Of a stretch of 64,000 nt of DNA, positions 1-8,447 are shown piece by piece. The stretch spans positions 1,046,597 to 1,110,596 of the forward strand of contig NZ_LT799418.1 of NCBI RefSeq assembly GCF_900162725.1. Reading direction: 5' to 3'. How positions within the stretch are numbered: the stretch's first letter is position 1; each line of letters opens with the position of its first letter. The translations under genes and the position numbers were made by a program. Below the pieces are notes generated by a model. That model made no database searches. It was given only the letters and a program-made list of their open reading frames with translations, and was not told the DNA's origin. The stretch comes from Parabacteroides sp. Marseille-P3160. Lineage in GTDB: Bacteria > Bacteroidota > Bacteroidia > Bacteroidales > Tannerellaceae.

Positions 1-1083
1 AAGGTGACCGAGGTCAACGGCATCCCCGTTACCGGCAATCCGGTACAATTCAAGGCCTTGGAAAAGATCACGGTCAAAGGCGAGATAATTACTGATGGAG
101 GAGAGAAGGCGACTGATTTCTCCGGCTTACTGTCTGTGACCATTCTGGATAGCCAGATCAAACGGACGACTTTGGACAATAATCATACGGGACGGCCCTA
201 TACCTATACCGATTACCCGAATTCGATTTATATAGGGAACGACTCGGTGCGGAGCGGTGAATTCTCCTTTACCTTTATGGTTCCGAAAGATATCTCCTAT
301 TCCAACGACTATGGGAAACTGAACCTTTATGCCGCTGATGAGGCGAGCGGAAACGAGGCGCATGGAAGTTTCAAGAACTTCCGGATCGGCGGGACCTCCG
401 AAGAGGTAGAAGAGGATACGGAAGGACCGGAAATCCGCCAGCTCTACCTGAATGATTCTATTTTCGCCGAGGGCGGGAAAGTCAACGAAACGCCTTTCTT
501 CGTCGCCAGGCTATGGGACAAGAGCGGGGTGAATATCAGCGGAGGAAGTATCGGGCACGATATGACATTGATGATCGACGGCAATCCCTACCTGACCTAT
601 ACGCTGAACTCATATTACCAGACCCTTGTCGGAAGCGACGGGGAGGGATTGGTGAAGTTTTCCATCCCGGCACTGGAGACCGGCATCCATACGGGCGAAT
701 TTAAAGTCTGGGATATCCAAAACAATCCGACGACGCAGGTTTTCACCTTCGAGGTCGTGGAAGGATTGAAGCCCTACGTGACGGAGCTTTATGCGGCGCC
801 GGTTCCAGCCCGTGAAGAAGTGACCTTCCATCTTTACCATAACCGGCCGGAATCTTACCTCCGCGTCGGCCTGCAGGTATTCGATATGGCGGGACGTTTG
901 CAATGGAAGCACGAAGAGAGTGGCTCGTCCGATTTGTTCAAGGCATATGAAGTGACCTGGGACCTGACGAACGGGGCGGGCTCCCGCCTCCGGCCGGGCG
1001 TTTATTTGTATCGTGCGGCCATTAGTACCGGCACTTCGCAGGAGGCGAGCGAGGCCAAGAAATTAATTATCCTCGGACAATAA
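1..1083 (+). CDS. porU: PorU, type IX secretion sortase, C-terminal part (5' end outside window)
   Basis: The reading frame is open from base 1, so the first codons are not a start and the gene begins upstream. The 360 residues seen align along their whole length with the C-terminal third of the second PorU-like protein at 10069-13425, sharing for example VPKDI, SIGHD and RPGVYLYRA. This part has the beta-rich modules that follow the C25 peptidase domain and ends in a T9SS sorting-domain-like tail (PGVYLYRA, then KKLIILGQ). In the known family PorU is the cell-surface, gingipain-like sortase that removes the C-terminal signal of T9SS cargo and links the cargo to A-LPS. The catalytic domain lies outside the window. 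The next gene is porV, its functional partner, which is the usual arrangement and supports this copy as the housekeeping porU. Confidence 0.9.
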   Translation, partial: KVTEVNGIPVTGNPVQFKALEKITVKGEIITDGGEKATDFSGLLSVTILDSQIKRTTLDNNHTGRPYTYTDYPNSIYIGNDSVRSGEFSFTFMVPKDISYSNDYGKLNLYAADEASGNEAHGSFKNFRIGGTSEEVEEDTEGPEIRQLYLNDSIFAEGGKVNETPFFVARLWDKSGVNISGGSIGHDMTLMIDGNPYLTYTLNSYYQTLVGSDGEGLVKFSIPALETGIHTGEFKVWDIQNNPTTQVFTFEVVEGLKPYVTELYAAPVPAREEVTFHLYHNRPESYLRVGLQVFDMAGRLQWKHEESGSSDLFKAYEVTWDLTNGAGSRLRPGVYLYRAAISTGTSQEASEAKKLIILGQ

Positions 1084-1140
1084 AGCCGCCGGGATTGAGT
1101 TTATAGATATACAAATTGATTTGTCTTAATGATAGAAAAA

Positions 1141-2310
1141 ATGAGAAAGAGTTTTGCATTGATAGTTTGTCTTCTGGCCGTATCATTAATTTTAAATGCA
1201 CAGGTAGATGATAATAAAATAGATCAGTTCAGCCCGATAAATACCGCTGTTCCTTCCTTGTCTATTGCGCCGGATGCACGCGGCGGAGGTATGGGGGATA
1301 ATGGGGCGGCAACGACTCCGGACGTGGCTTCCCAATATTGGAACCCGGCAAAGTATGCCTTCCAGTACAGCAAAGCGGGCGTGTCGCTGGCCTATACTCC
1401 CTGGTTGCGTAAGTTGGTCAATGATGTGGCGTTGGCCTATCTGTCGGGTTTTTATAAGATAGGCGACAACGACCTGCAGGCTATCGGCGCTTCCGTCCGT
1501 TATTTTTCGTTAGGAAATGTGCCGACGTATGATTACGGGGGAATGCATCAGATGGACTTGAATCCGTATGAATTGGCGGTCGATCTCAGTTACAGCCGGA
1601 AATTATCCGAGTCGTTTTCAATGGCGGTCGCCTTGCGTTATATCCATGCGGATATGGGAGCGGGAGACCAGGATATGCAGGCGGACGGTGCGGTTGCCGC
1701 CGATATCGCCGGTTATATGGAGAAATATGTAGTCTTGGGTAGCAGCGAGTCGCTGTGGAGCTTTGGATTCAATATCTCCAATATCGGAAATAAGATTTCT
1801 TATGACGGAGGTACGACCAACCAGTTTATTCCGACGAACCTGAAGATTGGTACGGGTCTGCTTTATCCTTTGGACGATTACAACCGGATCGGGTTCTATC
1901 TCGACCTGAATAAATACCTGGTGCCGAGCGAACCGGTACGCGGATCCGACGAAACGGAGGAAACATTTGAGCAACGGGTGAGTGACTATAACTCGCTTTC
2001 TCCCATTACCGGTATATTCAAGTCCTTCAACGATGCGCCGGGCGGGTTCAGCGAAGAACTGAAAGAAGTCAACCTCTCGCTGGGAGTGGAATATAGCTAT
2101 AACGACCAATTTTTTGTCCGCGGAGGTTACTTCCATGAAAACAAACTGAAAGGAAACCGCCAATATGCCTCTCTCGGCGTAGGTTTCCGGATGAATGTCT
2201 TCCAATTGGACGCTGCCTACCTGATTAGTACGGCGCAGACGAACCCGTTGGATCAGACGCTTCGTTTTACTCTCTCCTTTGATATGGACGGATTGAAAAA
2301 CCTATTCTGA
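1141..2310 (+). CDS. porV: PorV, outer-membrane beta-barrel shuttle of the type IX secretion system
   Basis: A 389-residue protein with a signal peptide ([14 protein letters not shown], cleavage near NAQ) followed by a FadL-like barrel with alternating hydrophobic strands and a C-terminal aromatic strand. Family hallmarks near the N terminus are [19 protein letters not shown] and WNPAK. PorV collects T9SS cargo at the translocon and delivers it to PorU at the cell surface. The gene follows porU after about 57 bp and precedes ispF. An ATG four codons upstream (1129) is possible; 1141 is preferred because it gives a clean signal peptide with a basic N-region. Confidence 0.92.
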   Translation: MRKSFALIVCLLAVSLILNAQVDDNKIDQFSPINTAVPSLSIAPDARGGGMGDNGAATTPDVASQYWNPAKYAFQYSKAGVSLAYTPWLRKLVNDVALAYLSGFYKIGDNDLQAIGASVRYFSLGNVPTYDYGGMHQMDLNPYELAVDLSYSRKLSESFSMAVALRYIHADMGAGDQDMQADGAVAADIAGYMEKYVVLGSSESLWSFGFNISNIGNKISYDGGTTNQFIPTNLKIGTGLLYPLDDYNRIGFYLDLNKYLVPSEPVRGSDETEETFEQRVSDYNSLSPITGIFKSFNDAPGGFSEELKEVNLSLGVEYSYNDQFFVRGGYFHENKLKGNRQYASLGVGFRMNVFQLDAAYLISTAQTNPLDQTLRFTLSFDMDGLKNLF

Positions 2311-2317
2311 TCTAGCA

Positions 2318-2797
2318 ATGAAGATTCGCGTAGGTTTTGGTTACGATGTCCATGCTTTTGCTGTAGGCCGGGAACTCTGGCTGGGAGGCATCCGGATCGA
2401 ACACACCGAAGGCTTGTTGGGGCATAGTGATGCAGATGTATTGATACATGCTGTTTGCGACGCCCTGCTGGGAGCTGCAGACCTGCGGGATATCGGTTTT
2501 CATTTTCCCGATACGGATGCCGAATACAAGAACATTGACAGCAAGATCCTGCTTCGGGATACGATGAAACTTATTCGCGAAGCGGGTTACGAACTGGGAA
2601 ATATCGATGCGACCGTCGCCGCCGAACGTCCGAAGCTCAATCCTCATATCCCGCACATGAAAGATGTGCTGGCGGAAGTGATGGAAGTCGATGCAGGGGA
2701 TATCTCCATTAAAGCCACGACTTCGGAGAAGCTCGGCTTTGTCGGCCGCCGGGAAGGTATTGCCGCCTATGCTACGGTCTTGATTATGGGGAAATGA
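2318..2797 (+). CDS. ispF: 2-C-methyl-D-erythritol 2,4-cyclodiphosphate synthase
   Basis: A 159-residue protein, the usual length. It shows the N-terminal signature [11 protein letters not shown] with metal-ligand Asp and His, then [11 protein letters not shown] and [10 protein letters not shown], and a C-terminal [14 protein letters not shown]. The enzyme forms the cyclic diphosphate of the non-mevalonate isoprenoid pathway as a cytosolic homotrimer with zinc. The start codon lies 7 bp after porV, so it is probably co-transcribed with it. Confidence 0.96.
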   Translation: MKIRVGFGYDVHAFAVGRELWLGGIRIEHTEGLLGHSDADVLIHAVCDALLGAADLRDIGFHFPDTDAEYKNIDSKILLRDTMKLIREAGYELGNIDATVAAERPKLNPHIPHMKDVLAEVMEVDAGDISIKATTSEKLGFVGRREGIAAYATVLIMGK

Positions 2798-2809
2798 TAA
2801 AAAAAGCCG

Positions 2810-2817
2810 TACCTTTG
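2810..2817 (+). promoter_or_regulatory. -7 promoter box for the queuosine-precursor transporter
   Basis: TACCTTTG matches the Bacteroidetes -7 consensus TAnnTTTG. Transcription would begin near 2824, directly at the 5' edge of the riboswitch-like structure at 2825-2855, giving a leader of only about 36 nt. Confidence 0.65.
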
Positions 2818-2824
2818 CGGCTGC

Positions 2825-2855
2825 CGTGTGCTTGTATAACCACGTAAAAAACAAG
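2825..2855 (+). promoter_or_regulatory. Probable preQ1 class I riboswitch
   Basis: The short leader folds as an H-type pseudoknot with preQ1-I layout. P1 is CGTG (2825-2828) pairing with CACG (2841-2844). The loop starts with T2829 and ends with C2840; these match the conserved U6 and ligand-pairing C17 of the Bacillus-type aptamer in spacing. CTTG (2831-2834) in the loop pairs with CAAG (2852-2855) to form P2. The link is T followed by six A residues (2846-2851), the A-rich tail of the class. The ATG is 5 nt beyond P2, so ligand binding would hide the initiation region. The gene behind it is a YhhQ-type transporter, a known target of this riboswitch family. It was found by eye and not scored against a model. 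Confidence 0.72.
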
Positions 2856-2859
2856 AAAA

Positions 2860-3540
2860 ATGAAAGAAAAAGTATCCGTTCCTTTCCTTCTATTGGCTAT
2901 TTTATTTAATGTATGCCTGATTGCATCCAATTTGCTGGAGACGAAAGTCGTCCAGATCGGCTTCATTACGGCAACGGCCGGGTTGGTCGTTTTTCCGCTT
3001 TCCTATATTATTAATGACTGTATCGTAGAGGTTTGGGGTTATAAGAAGGCGCGGCTGGTTATCTGGAGCGGTTTTGCGATGAATTTCCTGGTGGTCGGCT
3101 TTGCGCAGCTTGCGGTCCTTCTGCCGGCCGCTCCTTTCTGGAAAGGGGAAGAGGGCTTTAATTTCGTGTTCGGAATGGCTCCGCGTATTGTATTGGCCAG
3201 CTTTATTGCTTTCCTGACAGGTTCCTTTCTGAATGCTTATATTATGAGTAAGATGAAAGTGGCTTCAAAAGGGAAGCATTTTTCACTTCGTGCGATTGTG
3301 TCGACATTGGTTGGCGAGAGTGCCGATTCTTTGATCTTCTTTCCGATTGCATTTGGCGGGTTGATTCCATTGGAAGCCTTGGGATGGATGATTCTGACAC
3401 AAGCTTTATTGAAGTCCGCCTACGAAGTGGTGATCCTGCCGATTACCATCCGGGTAGTCAAGTATATAAAGAAGAAGGAGGGGAGTGACGTTTATGATGG
3501 CGATATCTCCTTTAATCCGTTAAAAATAAAAGATATTTGA
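2860..3540 (+). CDS. yhhQ: Queuosine precursor transporter, YhhQ/VUT family
   Basis: A 226-residue integral membrane protein with about six hydrophobic segments. Family motifs include ASNLLETKVVQIG, FPLSYIINDCIVEVWGY, LNAYIMSKMK and the late GESADSLIFFPIAF. The family imports queuine or preQ0/preQ1 for tRNA queuosine modification. The own promoter at 2810 and the probable preQ1 sensor in the leader agree with that job. menA follows after 3 bp and may be read through from this promoter. Confidence 0.85.
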   Translation: MKEKVSVPFLLLAILFNVCLIASNLLETKVVQIGFITATAGLVVFPLSYIINDCIVEVWGYKKARLVIWSGFAMNFLVVGFAQLAVLLPAAPFWKGEEGFNFVFGMAPRIVLASFIAFLTGSFLNAYIMSKMKVASKGKHFSLRAIVSTLVGESADSLIFFPIAFGGLIPLEALGWMILTQALLKSAYEVVILPITIRVVKYIKKKEGSDVYDGDISFNPLKIKDI

Positions 3541-3543
3541 GAG

Positions 3544-4434
3544 ATGACAGAAGAAAAAGGAAAGCAGAGATTGATGGCATGGGTGGAGGCCGCCCGTCCG
3601 AAGACGTTACCGGCTTCCATCAGCCCGGTTTTAATCGGTTGTGCGTTGGCTTACCGGGAAGGAGTTTTTCAGTGGATACCGGCTGTCTTATGCCTGCTGG
3701 TGGCTTTGCTGGCGCAGATTGCAAGCAATTTTGCCAATGACTATTTCGATTATAAAAAAGGAGCGGATCGTGCCGATCGGTTAGGCCCCGAACGGGCAGT
3801 TGCTTCCGGTTGGATTTCTCCCCGGGCGATGTGGAAGGGGACGTTAATTACTTTGGGAATCGCCTGCCTGTGTGGTTTGGGCCTTTTGTTTTATGGCGGA
3901 TGGGAACTGATCTTTGTGGGGATTGGAATTGCCTTTTGCGTGTTGGCCTATTCCGCCGGACCTTATCCGCTGGCTTATCATGGCTGGGGGGATTTCTGCG
4001 TCTTGTTGTTTTACGGCGTTATTCCGGTCTGCTTTACTTACTATGTGCAGGCGCTCTCTTTCTCCTGGTTGTCGCTCTGGCTCTCCCTCTCCATCGGCTT
4101 TTTGTCTATCAATATACTGGTGGTCAATAATTACCGGGATTATGAACAGGACATGTTATCCGGCAAACGGACGACAATCGTGCTTTTCGGCCGCAGGTTC
4201 GGGCAGGTGTTCTATCTGCTGAACGGCGTCTTGGCGATCCTTTTCGCGCTGCCGGTCTTGCTTTATAAAGGCTGGAACTTCTGGTTCCTGTACGCTTTCT
4301 TTTTTGTCCTTTTTGTCTTTACCTGGCAGGATCTCTGGCGGGTACAGGGAAAAGAATTGAACCGGACGCTCGGACAGACAGCGCGGAACGTCTTCCTTTT
4401 CGCTCTTTTGCTTAGCATCACTTTATTGCGATAA
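3544..4434 (+). CDS. menA: 1,4-dihydroxy-2-naphthoate octaprenyltransferase
   Basis: A 296-residue UbiA-superfamily membrane prenyltransferase with about eight to nine transmembrane segments. It carries the Asp-rich substrate motif NFANDYFDYKKGAD and, in the second half, NNYRDYEQDMLSGKRT, both typical of MenA. It attaches the polyprenyl chain to DHNA in menaquinone synthesis. The start lies 3 bp after the yhhQ stop, so the two are probably one transcript. Confidence 0.93.
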   Translation: MTEEKGKQRLMAWVEAARPKTLPASISPVLIGCALAYREGVFQWIPAVLCLLVALLAQIASNFANDYFDYKKGADRADRLGPERAVASGWISPRAMWKGTLITLGIACLCGLGLLFYGGWELIFVGIGIAFCVLAYSAGPYPLAYHGWGDFCVLLFYGVIPVCFTYYVQALSFSWLSLWLSLSIGFLSINILVVNNYRDYEQDMLSGKRTTIVLFGRRFGQVFYLLNGVLAILFALPVLLYKGWNFWFLYAFFFVLFVFTWQDLWRVQGKELNRTLGQTARNVFLFALLLSITLLR

Positions 4435-4508
4435 TTAGCGCTTATTTAATTTTGCCCGGAAAAAGAGAAAAAGAGGAAATGAATTTCCTTTTTTCAAGGG
4501 ATTCTCTT

Positions 4509-4516
4509 TATTTTTG
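4509..4516 (+). promoter_or_regulatory. -7 promoter box
   Basis: TATTTTTG matches TAnnTTTG and lies 31 bp before the ATG at 4548. This argues against an upstream start at 4452, which would lie in front of the promoter. Confidence 0.6.
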
Positions 4517-4547
4517 CAAAATAGGCAAATGGCAAAAACGGAATAAA

Positions 4548-5528
4548 ATGAAAAAGATAATAGGATTTTTCTGTTGTTTATTACTGCTCGGCGCTTGCCA
4601 GCAGCAGAAAGGATACGTCATCAACGGGACGGCAAAGAATGTAAAAGAAGGGAAGATTTATTTGCAGGTCTTCCGCAACAAGATGTATTTTGACGTGGAT
4701 ACAGCCGATATCGTCAACGGAAAATTTACATTCAAGGGGAAGGTGGAACAACCGGTGCTATACGGTTTGATCGCCGGCGAAATGAAATATCCGGTTCCTT
4801 TCTTTCTGGAAAACAAGAAGATCGATCTGACGTTGGAAGAAGACGGGAAGACGGTGACGATACCGGACTCACCGCTAAACGATTTGTTTTTCCTGAACGC
4901 ACAGGAAGTGTTCCTGCCTGAATTCAGCATCGACCAGCTGGTTACGGAGCATCCCGAATCACCGGCCTCTGCTTACTACCTTTATCGTTACTTTACCTAT
5001 CAGCTTCCGCTTGACAGCCTTAAAATCGTTCGCGACAAGCTGGCCCCATCGCTGGCGACCTACCCGTATGTGATGGAATTGGATTCGATCATTGCCCGGC
5101 TGGAAAAGGTGGAAATAGGGCAGACGGCTCCCGACTTCAGCTTGCCGGACGCTTCAGGTACGGAGGTATCGCTCGACAGTTTCCGGGGGAAATACGTGCT
5201 GCTCGACTTTTGGGCTTCCTGGTGCCCTCCGTGCCGCCGTGAGAATCCGAATATTGTCAAAGCTTTCCAAACTTACAAGAACAAAAACTTTACGATTATC
5301 GGCATTTCCTTGGACAAAGAAAAAGGCAGTTGGTTAAAAGCCATTGCCGACGATCAATTGGCGTGGACGCATGTTTCCGACCTGAAGTTCTGGGACTCGG
5401 AAGTTCCTGCCCTCTATGGCGTACGCGGTATTCCCGCCAATATCCTTTTGGATCCGGACGGCGTTATCCTCGCCAAAAATCTTTACGGAGAAGACTTGCA
5501 GAAGAAGTTAGCCGAACTTCTTCACTGA
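4548..5528 (+). CDS. TlpA-like thiol-disulfide oxidoreductase lipoprotein with DUF4369
   Basis: A 326-residue lipoprotein: signal peptide with lipobox LLLGAC, a DUF4369-type beta domain (about residues 25-110: VINGTAKNVKEGKIYLQV), a linker, and a C-terminal thioredoxin domain of TlpA/AhpC type from about residue 190. The active site is WASWCPPC. A cis-Pro region follows (YGVRGIPANILLD). It is probably tethered in the periplasm and reduces or isomerises disulfides; the substrate is unknown. The start at 4548 is chosen from the promoter at 4509 and the signal peptide. Confidence 0.85.
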   Translation: MKKIIGFFCCLLLLGACQQQKGYVINGTAKNVKEGKIYLQVFRNKMYFDVDTADIVNGKFTFKGKVEQPVLYGLIAGEMKYPVPFFLENKKIDLTLEEDGKTVTIPDSPLNDLFFLNAQEVFLPEFSIDQLVTEHPESPASAYYLYRYFTYQLPLDSLKIVRDKLAPSLATYPYVMELDSIIARLEKVEIGQTAPDFSLPDASGTEVSLDSFRGKYVLLDFWASWCPPCRRENPNIVKAFQTYKNKNFTIIGISLDKEKGSWLKAIADDQLAWTHVSDLKFWDSEVPALYGVRGIPANILLDPDGVILAKNLYGEDLQKKLAELLH

Positions 5529-5551
5529 AAATAATTTGACCGGATGAGCGG

Positions 5552-6106
5552 TCAATAGGAGGAGAGCAACAGTCCTTCGGCCACTTCCCTGGCAACGGCC
5601 TCGCCTTGCAGGGCGCTCACGATAGCCAAACTGAAGTTGAAAACCAACCCCGGCCCTCTGCCTGTGATTACATTACCATCGATTTCTACCGGATTTTTGG
5701 TCACAGTCGCCTCAATAAGCGTGGATTCAAAGCCGGGATAACAGGTGGCTATCCGGCCCTTCAGGAAACCAAGTCCTCCCAGTACAAGAGGAGCGGCGCA
5801 AATGGCGGCGACTAATTTTCCCTGTCCGTAATGGGATATCAGGGCTTTCTTTAGCGGTTCGCTGGCTTTCAGGTTGCTTGCTCCCGGCATGCCGCCCGGC
5901 AGAACCAAGGCGTCTGCTGTGGAAAGATCGGCATCAGCTAAGAGTAAATCCGCTGTTACAATGATATTATGCGCTCCTTTTACTTCCTTTTTGTCCGTGA
6001 CGGATACGATGGCCGCTTCCACGCCTCCCCGACGGAGGATGTCTGCCGTACCGATGGCTTCTGTTTCTTCGAAGCCAGTTGCTAAGAATACAAATGCCTT
6101 TTTCAT
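5552..6106 (-). CDS. DJ-1/PfpI family protein (YajL-like)
   Basis: A 184-residue protein with the DJ-1 fold. GFEETEA near the N terminus holds the conserved Glu, and AAICAAP at mid-protein holds the reactive Cys at the nucleophile elbow. GRGPGLVFNFSLAIV is the family C-terminal motif. Relatives are glyoxalase/deglycase or redox chaperone proteins; the exact activity cannot be read from sequence. It lies 18 bp downstream of tonB on the same strand. Confidence 0.87.
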   Translation of the reverse strand: MKKAFVFLATGFEETEAIGTADILRRGGVEAAIVSVTDKKEVKGAHNIIVTADLLLADADLSTADALVLPGGMPGASNLKASEPLKKALISHYGQGKLVAAICAAPLVLGGLGFLKGRIATCYPGFESTLIEATVTKNPVEIDGNVITGRGPGLVFNFSLAIVSALQGEAVAREVAEGLLLSSY

Positions 6107-6124
6107 GATCTGAACTTTTTTAGG

Positions 6125-6946
6125 TTATTTTAATGTGTAACGATAGGTTATCGTTCCACTTTGGTTATTTACACTGTTGATGTTGTTGAATTTAGCCTTC
6201 CGTGCCGCCTCCAGGGCGCTTTTGCGCATGGAGTCGTTGGCTATGTTGGTCCCTTTTCCGATCGTGGCGGATATGACGTCGCCGTCGGGATTAACCAGAA
6301 TGTCTATTACAATCCGTCCTTCTTCCTGGATCGTGTAGGCAGGACGTGGAAGGGAACCTCCCCTTACGACACGCCCGTCCAGCTTCAATTGGGTGCCACC
6401 GAAACCGCCGACTCCTTCATATGGGCCCGTGTCCGAATTGCCGAAGGGGCTTCCCTGGTTGCCGATGCCGCTGGAAGCTGTGCCTTCGCTGTTGCTGGCC
6501 GTGTTTCCCATTCCGCCGAAAGCGCCGGCTACCTTGTCACTAATAGCCTGTCCTTTCCGTTTTTGTTCGTCGGCTTTGCGTTGCTCTTCCGCTTGTTGCT
6601 GGCGGATTCGCGCTTCTTCCCTGGCTTTGGAGTTGTCCACCTTCTTCTCCGGGATGGCTACGCTCTCTTCCATATCCTGGGTTACCACCTCTTTCTCCGA
6701 TGATTTGGCAGGCGATTCGGGTGCCAGGTCGGGTGGGGCCGTCGGTTCGGAAGAAAGATTTCCGGTATACAGGGGTTCAAATTCACCGGATGCAGCATCC
6801 ACAGTCCCGAAATTTACAAGGATCCCTCCGTCAAGGACTTCGGGCAGGTTGGTTTTCAAGAGCGAGGCCGTGAGAAACAGAATGATGGCTATGTGGATGA
6901 GCACGGAGCTGGTCAAGGCAATTACATTATCTTTCTTTTCGTTCAT
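6125..6946 (-). CDS. tonB: TonB-like energy transducer
   Basis: A 273-residue protein with a short cytosolic N terminus, one membrane anchor (about residues 10-32), a Pro/Glu- and Gln/Lys-rich periplasmic linker, a Gly/Ser-rich stretch and a C-terminal TonB domain (GRIVIDILVNPDGDVISA, ending in ITYRYTLK). It should couple inner-membrane energy to outer-membrane transporters. The start MNEKKD at 6946 is preferred over an upstream ATG at 6979 that overlaps the exbB-like gene. No exbD lies between them, although exbB-exbD-tonB is the usual order. Confidence 0.85.
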   Translation of the reverse strand: MNEKKDNVIALTSSVLIHIAIILFLTASLLKTNLPEVLDGGILVNFGTVDAASGEFEPLYTGNLSSEPTAPPDLAPESPAKSSEKEVVTQDMEESVAIPEKKVDNSKAREEARIRQQQAEEQRKADEQKRKGQAISDKVAGAFGGMGNTASNSEGTASSGIGNQGSPFGNSDTGPYEGVGGFGGTQLKLDGRVVRGGSLPRPAYTIQEEGRIVIDILVNPDGDVISATIGKGTNIANDSMRKSALEAARKAKFNNINSVNNQSGTITYRYTLK

Positions 6947-6959
6947 TTTCTTTTTTTGT

Positions 6960-7631
6960 TTAAGCGTGCGCCGGTTCATTTATGATGTCGAGAAATGTTG
7001 CAATGCAACTGTTTATACTGTTCCGAATCCGGTTCACTTTGATCACAAGATAAAAATAGGTAATTAATGCGAAAATACCAATGGATAGCCCGCTGATTAG
7101 CGGAAAAAGTGTTTCGCCCGGGAAAACCCTATTTCCGGAGGATTCCACCCAAAGGCAACTTGTCCCCAATAATCCGAACAGAGGCATGCCGATCATCAGA
7201 GCGGCCAACAGCGGGATTCCTTTCTTTAATTGGTTAAAAGCCTGCTCTTTCCGAATCTGAAGCATAAATACGATTTCGGTTACCGGCCTCCCCAGGTAGG
7301 AAATCCCCTTTTGGATAATTTCTGCGGCAGGGGTTTTCTGGCTCCGGCAGAGTTTGACGGCCGATTCGGTCTTACCTTCCGTCAGATAGTCCCTGATACG
7401 GTTCATGAATGTCTCTTCTTCCTGAATGCCCGAGGAAAGGCTTACCACCTTTTGAATTACATAATAAAGTGTAAAAAGAGCCAGCAGAACAAGGGCCGAC
7501 AGGAAGAACCAACCCGTCGGTGTGAAGAGGGCGGACCAGTCGTCACCTATCGGAATCATTCCGTAAGGACTCGACAGGTCGGGCATCGATTCAGCCGCTT
7601 GTATTTTAATGTTTCCTAATATGAATAACAT
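6960..7631 (-). CDS. Degenerate MotA/TolQ/ExbB-like membrane protein
   Basis: A 223-residue protein that resembles TolQ/ExbB in layout: an N-terminal helix (about residues 38-60), the cytosolic segment FMNRIRDYLTEGKTESAVKLC and GISYLGRP, a helix pair, and a tail ending DIINEPAHA. The proton-channel signatures are altered. The usual GFLGTVTGM becomes GLLGTSCLWVES, and the Thr pair normally found in the last helix is missing (PLISGLSIGIFALITYF). No ExbD is adjacent. It may be an inactive or repurposed ExbB paralogue. The homology is clear; proton conduction is doubtful. Confidence 0.7.
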   Translation of the reverse strand: MLFILGNIKIQAAESMPDLSSPYGMIPIGDDWSALFTPTGWFFLSALVLLALFTLYYVIQKVVSLSSGIQEEETFMNRIRDYLTEGKTESAVKLCRSQKTPAAEIIQKGISYLGRPVTEIVFMLQIRKEQAFNQLKKGIPLLAALMIGMPLFGLLGTSCLWVESSGNRVFPGETLFPLISGLSIGIFALITYFYLVIKVNRIRNSINSCIATFLDIINEPAHA

Positions 7632-7724
7632 TTTTCTCTCTCTTTTGTCATGCGAAATCGTATGTATTCTCTCTTTTACGATTAAAATAGTTTCCGCAAA
7701 GCGTTATAATTGTTCCTCTTTCAC

Positions 7725-7732
7725 TACATTTG
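7725..7732 (+). promoter_or_regulatory. -7 promoter box before the CBS-nadK operon
   Basis: TACATTTG matches TAnnTTTG and lies about 50 bp before the CBS gene start. No well-spaced -33 TTG was found. Confidence 0.5.
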
Positions 7733-7780
7733 CATTGAAAGTAGAGGCAAATTTAGTAGGATTTAGGGAATTAACGGAAT

Positions 7781-8443
7781 ATGTTGATAAAAGATTTTAT
7801 AACAAAGGACTTTCCTGTGTTAAAAAGTTCGGACACCGGAGCGTATGCCATAACATTAATGGAAGATTTGAAAGCAAAGCATCTTCCCTTGTTATCGGAG
7901 GAAGGCGATTATCAGTCGTTGGTTTCGGAGAAGGAAGTCATGGGTATGCCGGATTTGGAGCATGCCTTGTCGACATTAGCTGTTTTTGCTCCCAGCGTAC
8001 GAGTGGACGGGCATTGGCACGAGGTGCTGGGAAAGATGTCCCGTTATCATCTGACCGTCTTGCCGGTCGTATCGGAACGGGGCCGTTATCTTGGTGTCTT
8101 GACCGGTGAAACGGTATTAGATATATTTTCCCAGCTCTGCCATGCGGAAGAAAGCGGCAGTATCATTGTGCTGGAGATACTTCCGCAGGATTATGTCGTA
8201 TCGGATATCGCCCGCATTGTGGAATCAAACAATGCCCATTTATTGAGCCTGCTTTCCCATCGGGATCCGGTAACGGGCCGGCTGATCGTCACGATCAAAG
8301 TCGACCTGGAGGATGCGTCTCCTCTCGTGCGTAGTTTTGAACGTTTCAACTACGAAATTCGTTATTATTATATGGAGCAGGGGATGGTGGACGATTTATT
8401 GCAACAGCGGATGGAAGAGTTAATGCGTTATATGAATATATAA
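7781..8443 (+). CDS. CBS-domain protein
   Basis: A 220-residue soluble protein with two CBS motifs (about residues 1-60 and 70-125: YHLTVLPVVSERGRYLGVLT) followed by an ACT-like C-terminal part (about 130-205). CBS pairs usually bind adenine nucleotides and regulate a partner. The stop is 4 bp before nadK, so the two are co-transcribed. This pairing is common in Bacteroidales, but a direct link to NAD kinase activity is unproven. Confidence 0.85.
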   Translation: MLIKDFITKDFPVLKSSDTGAYAITLMEDLKAKHLPLLSEEGDYQSLVSEKEVMGMPDLEHALSTLAVFAPSVRVDGHWHEVLGKMSRYHLTVLPVVSERGRYLGVLTGETVLDIFSQLCHAEESGSIIVLEILPQDYVVSDIARIVESNNAHLLSLLSHRDPVTGRLIVTIKVDLEDASPLVRSFERFNYEIRYYYMEQGMVDDLLQQRMEELMRYMNI

Positions 8444-8447
8444 ATCA

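Noticed and set aside
1-1083. A complete small gene starting at the GTG near base 4
   Set aside because: The frame is open to the window edge and the product aligns with an internal region of PorU, so it is a partial gene.
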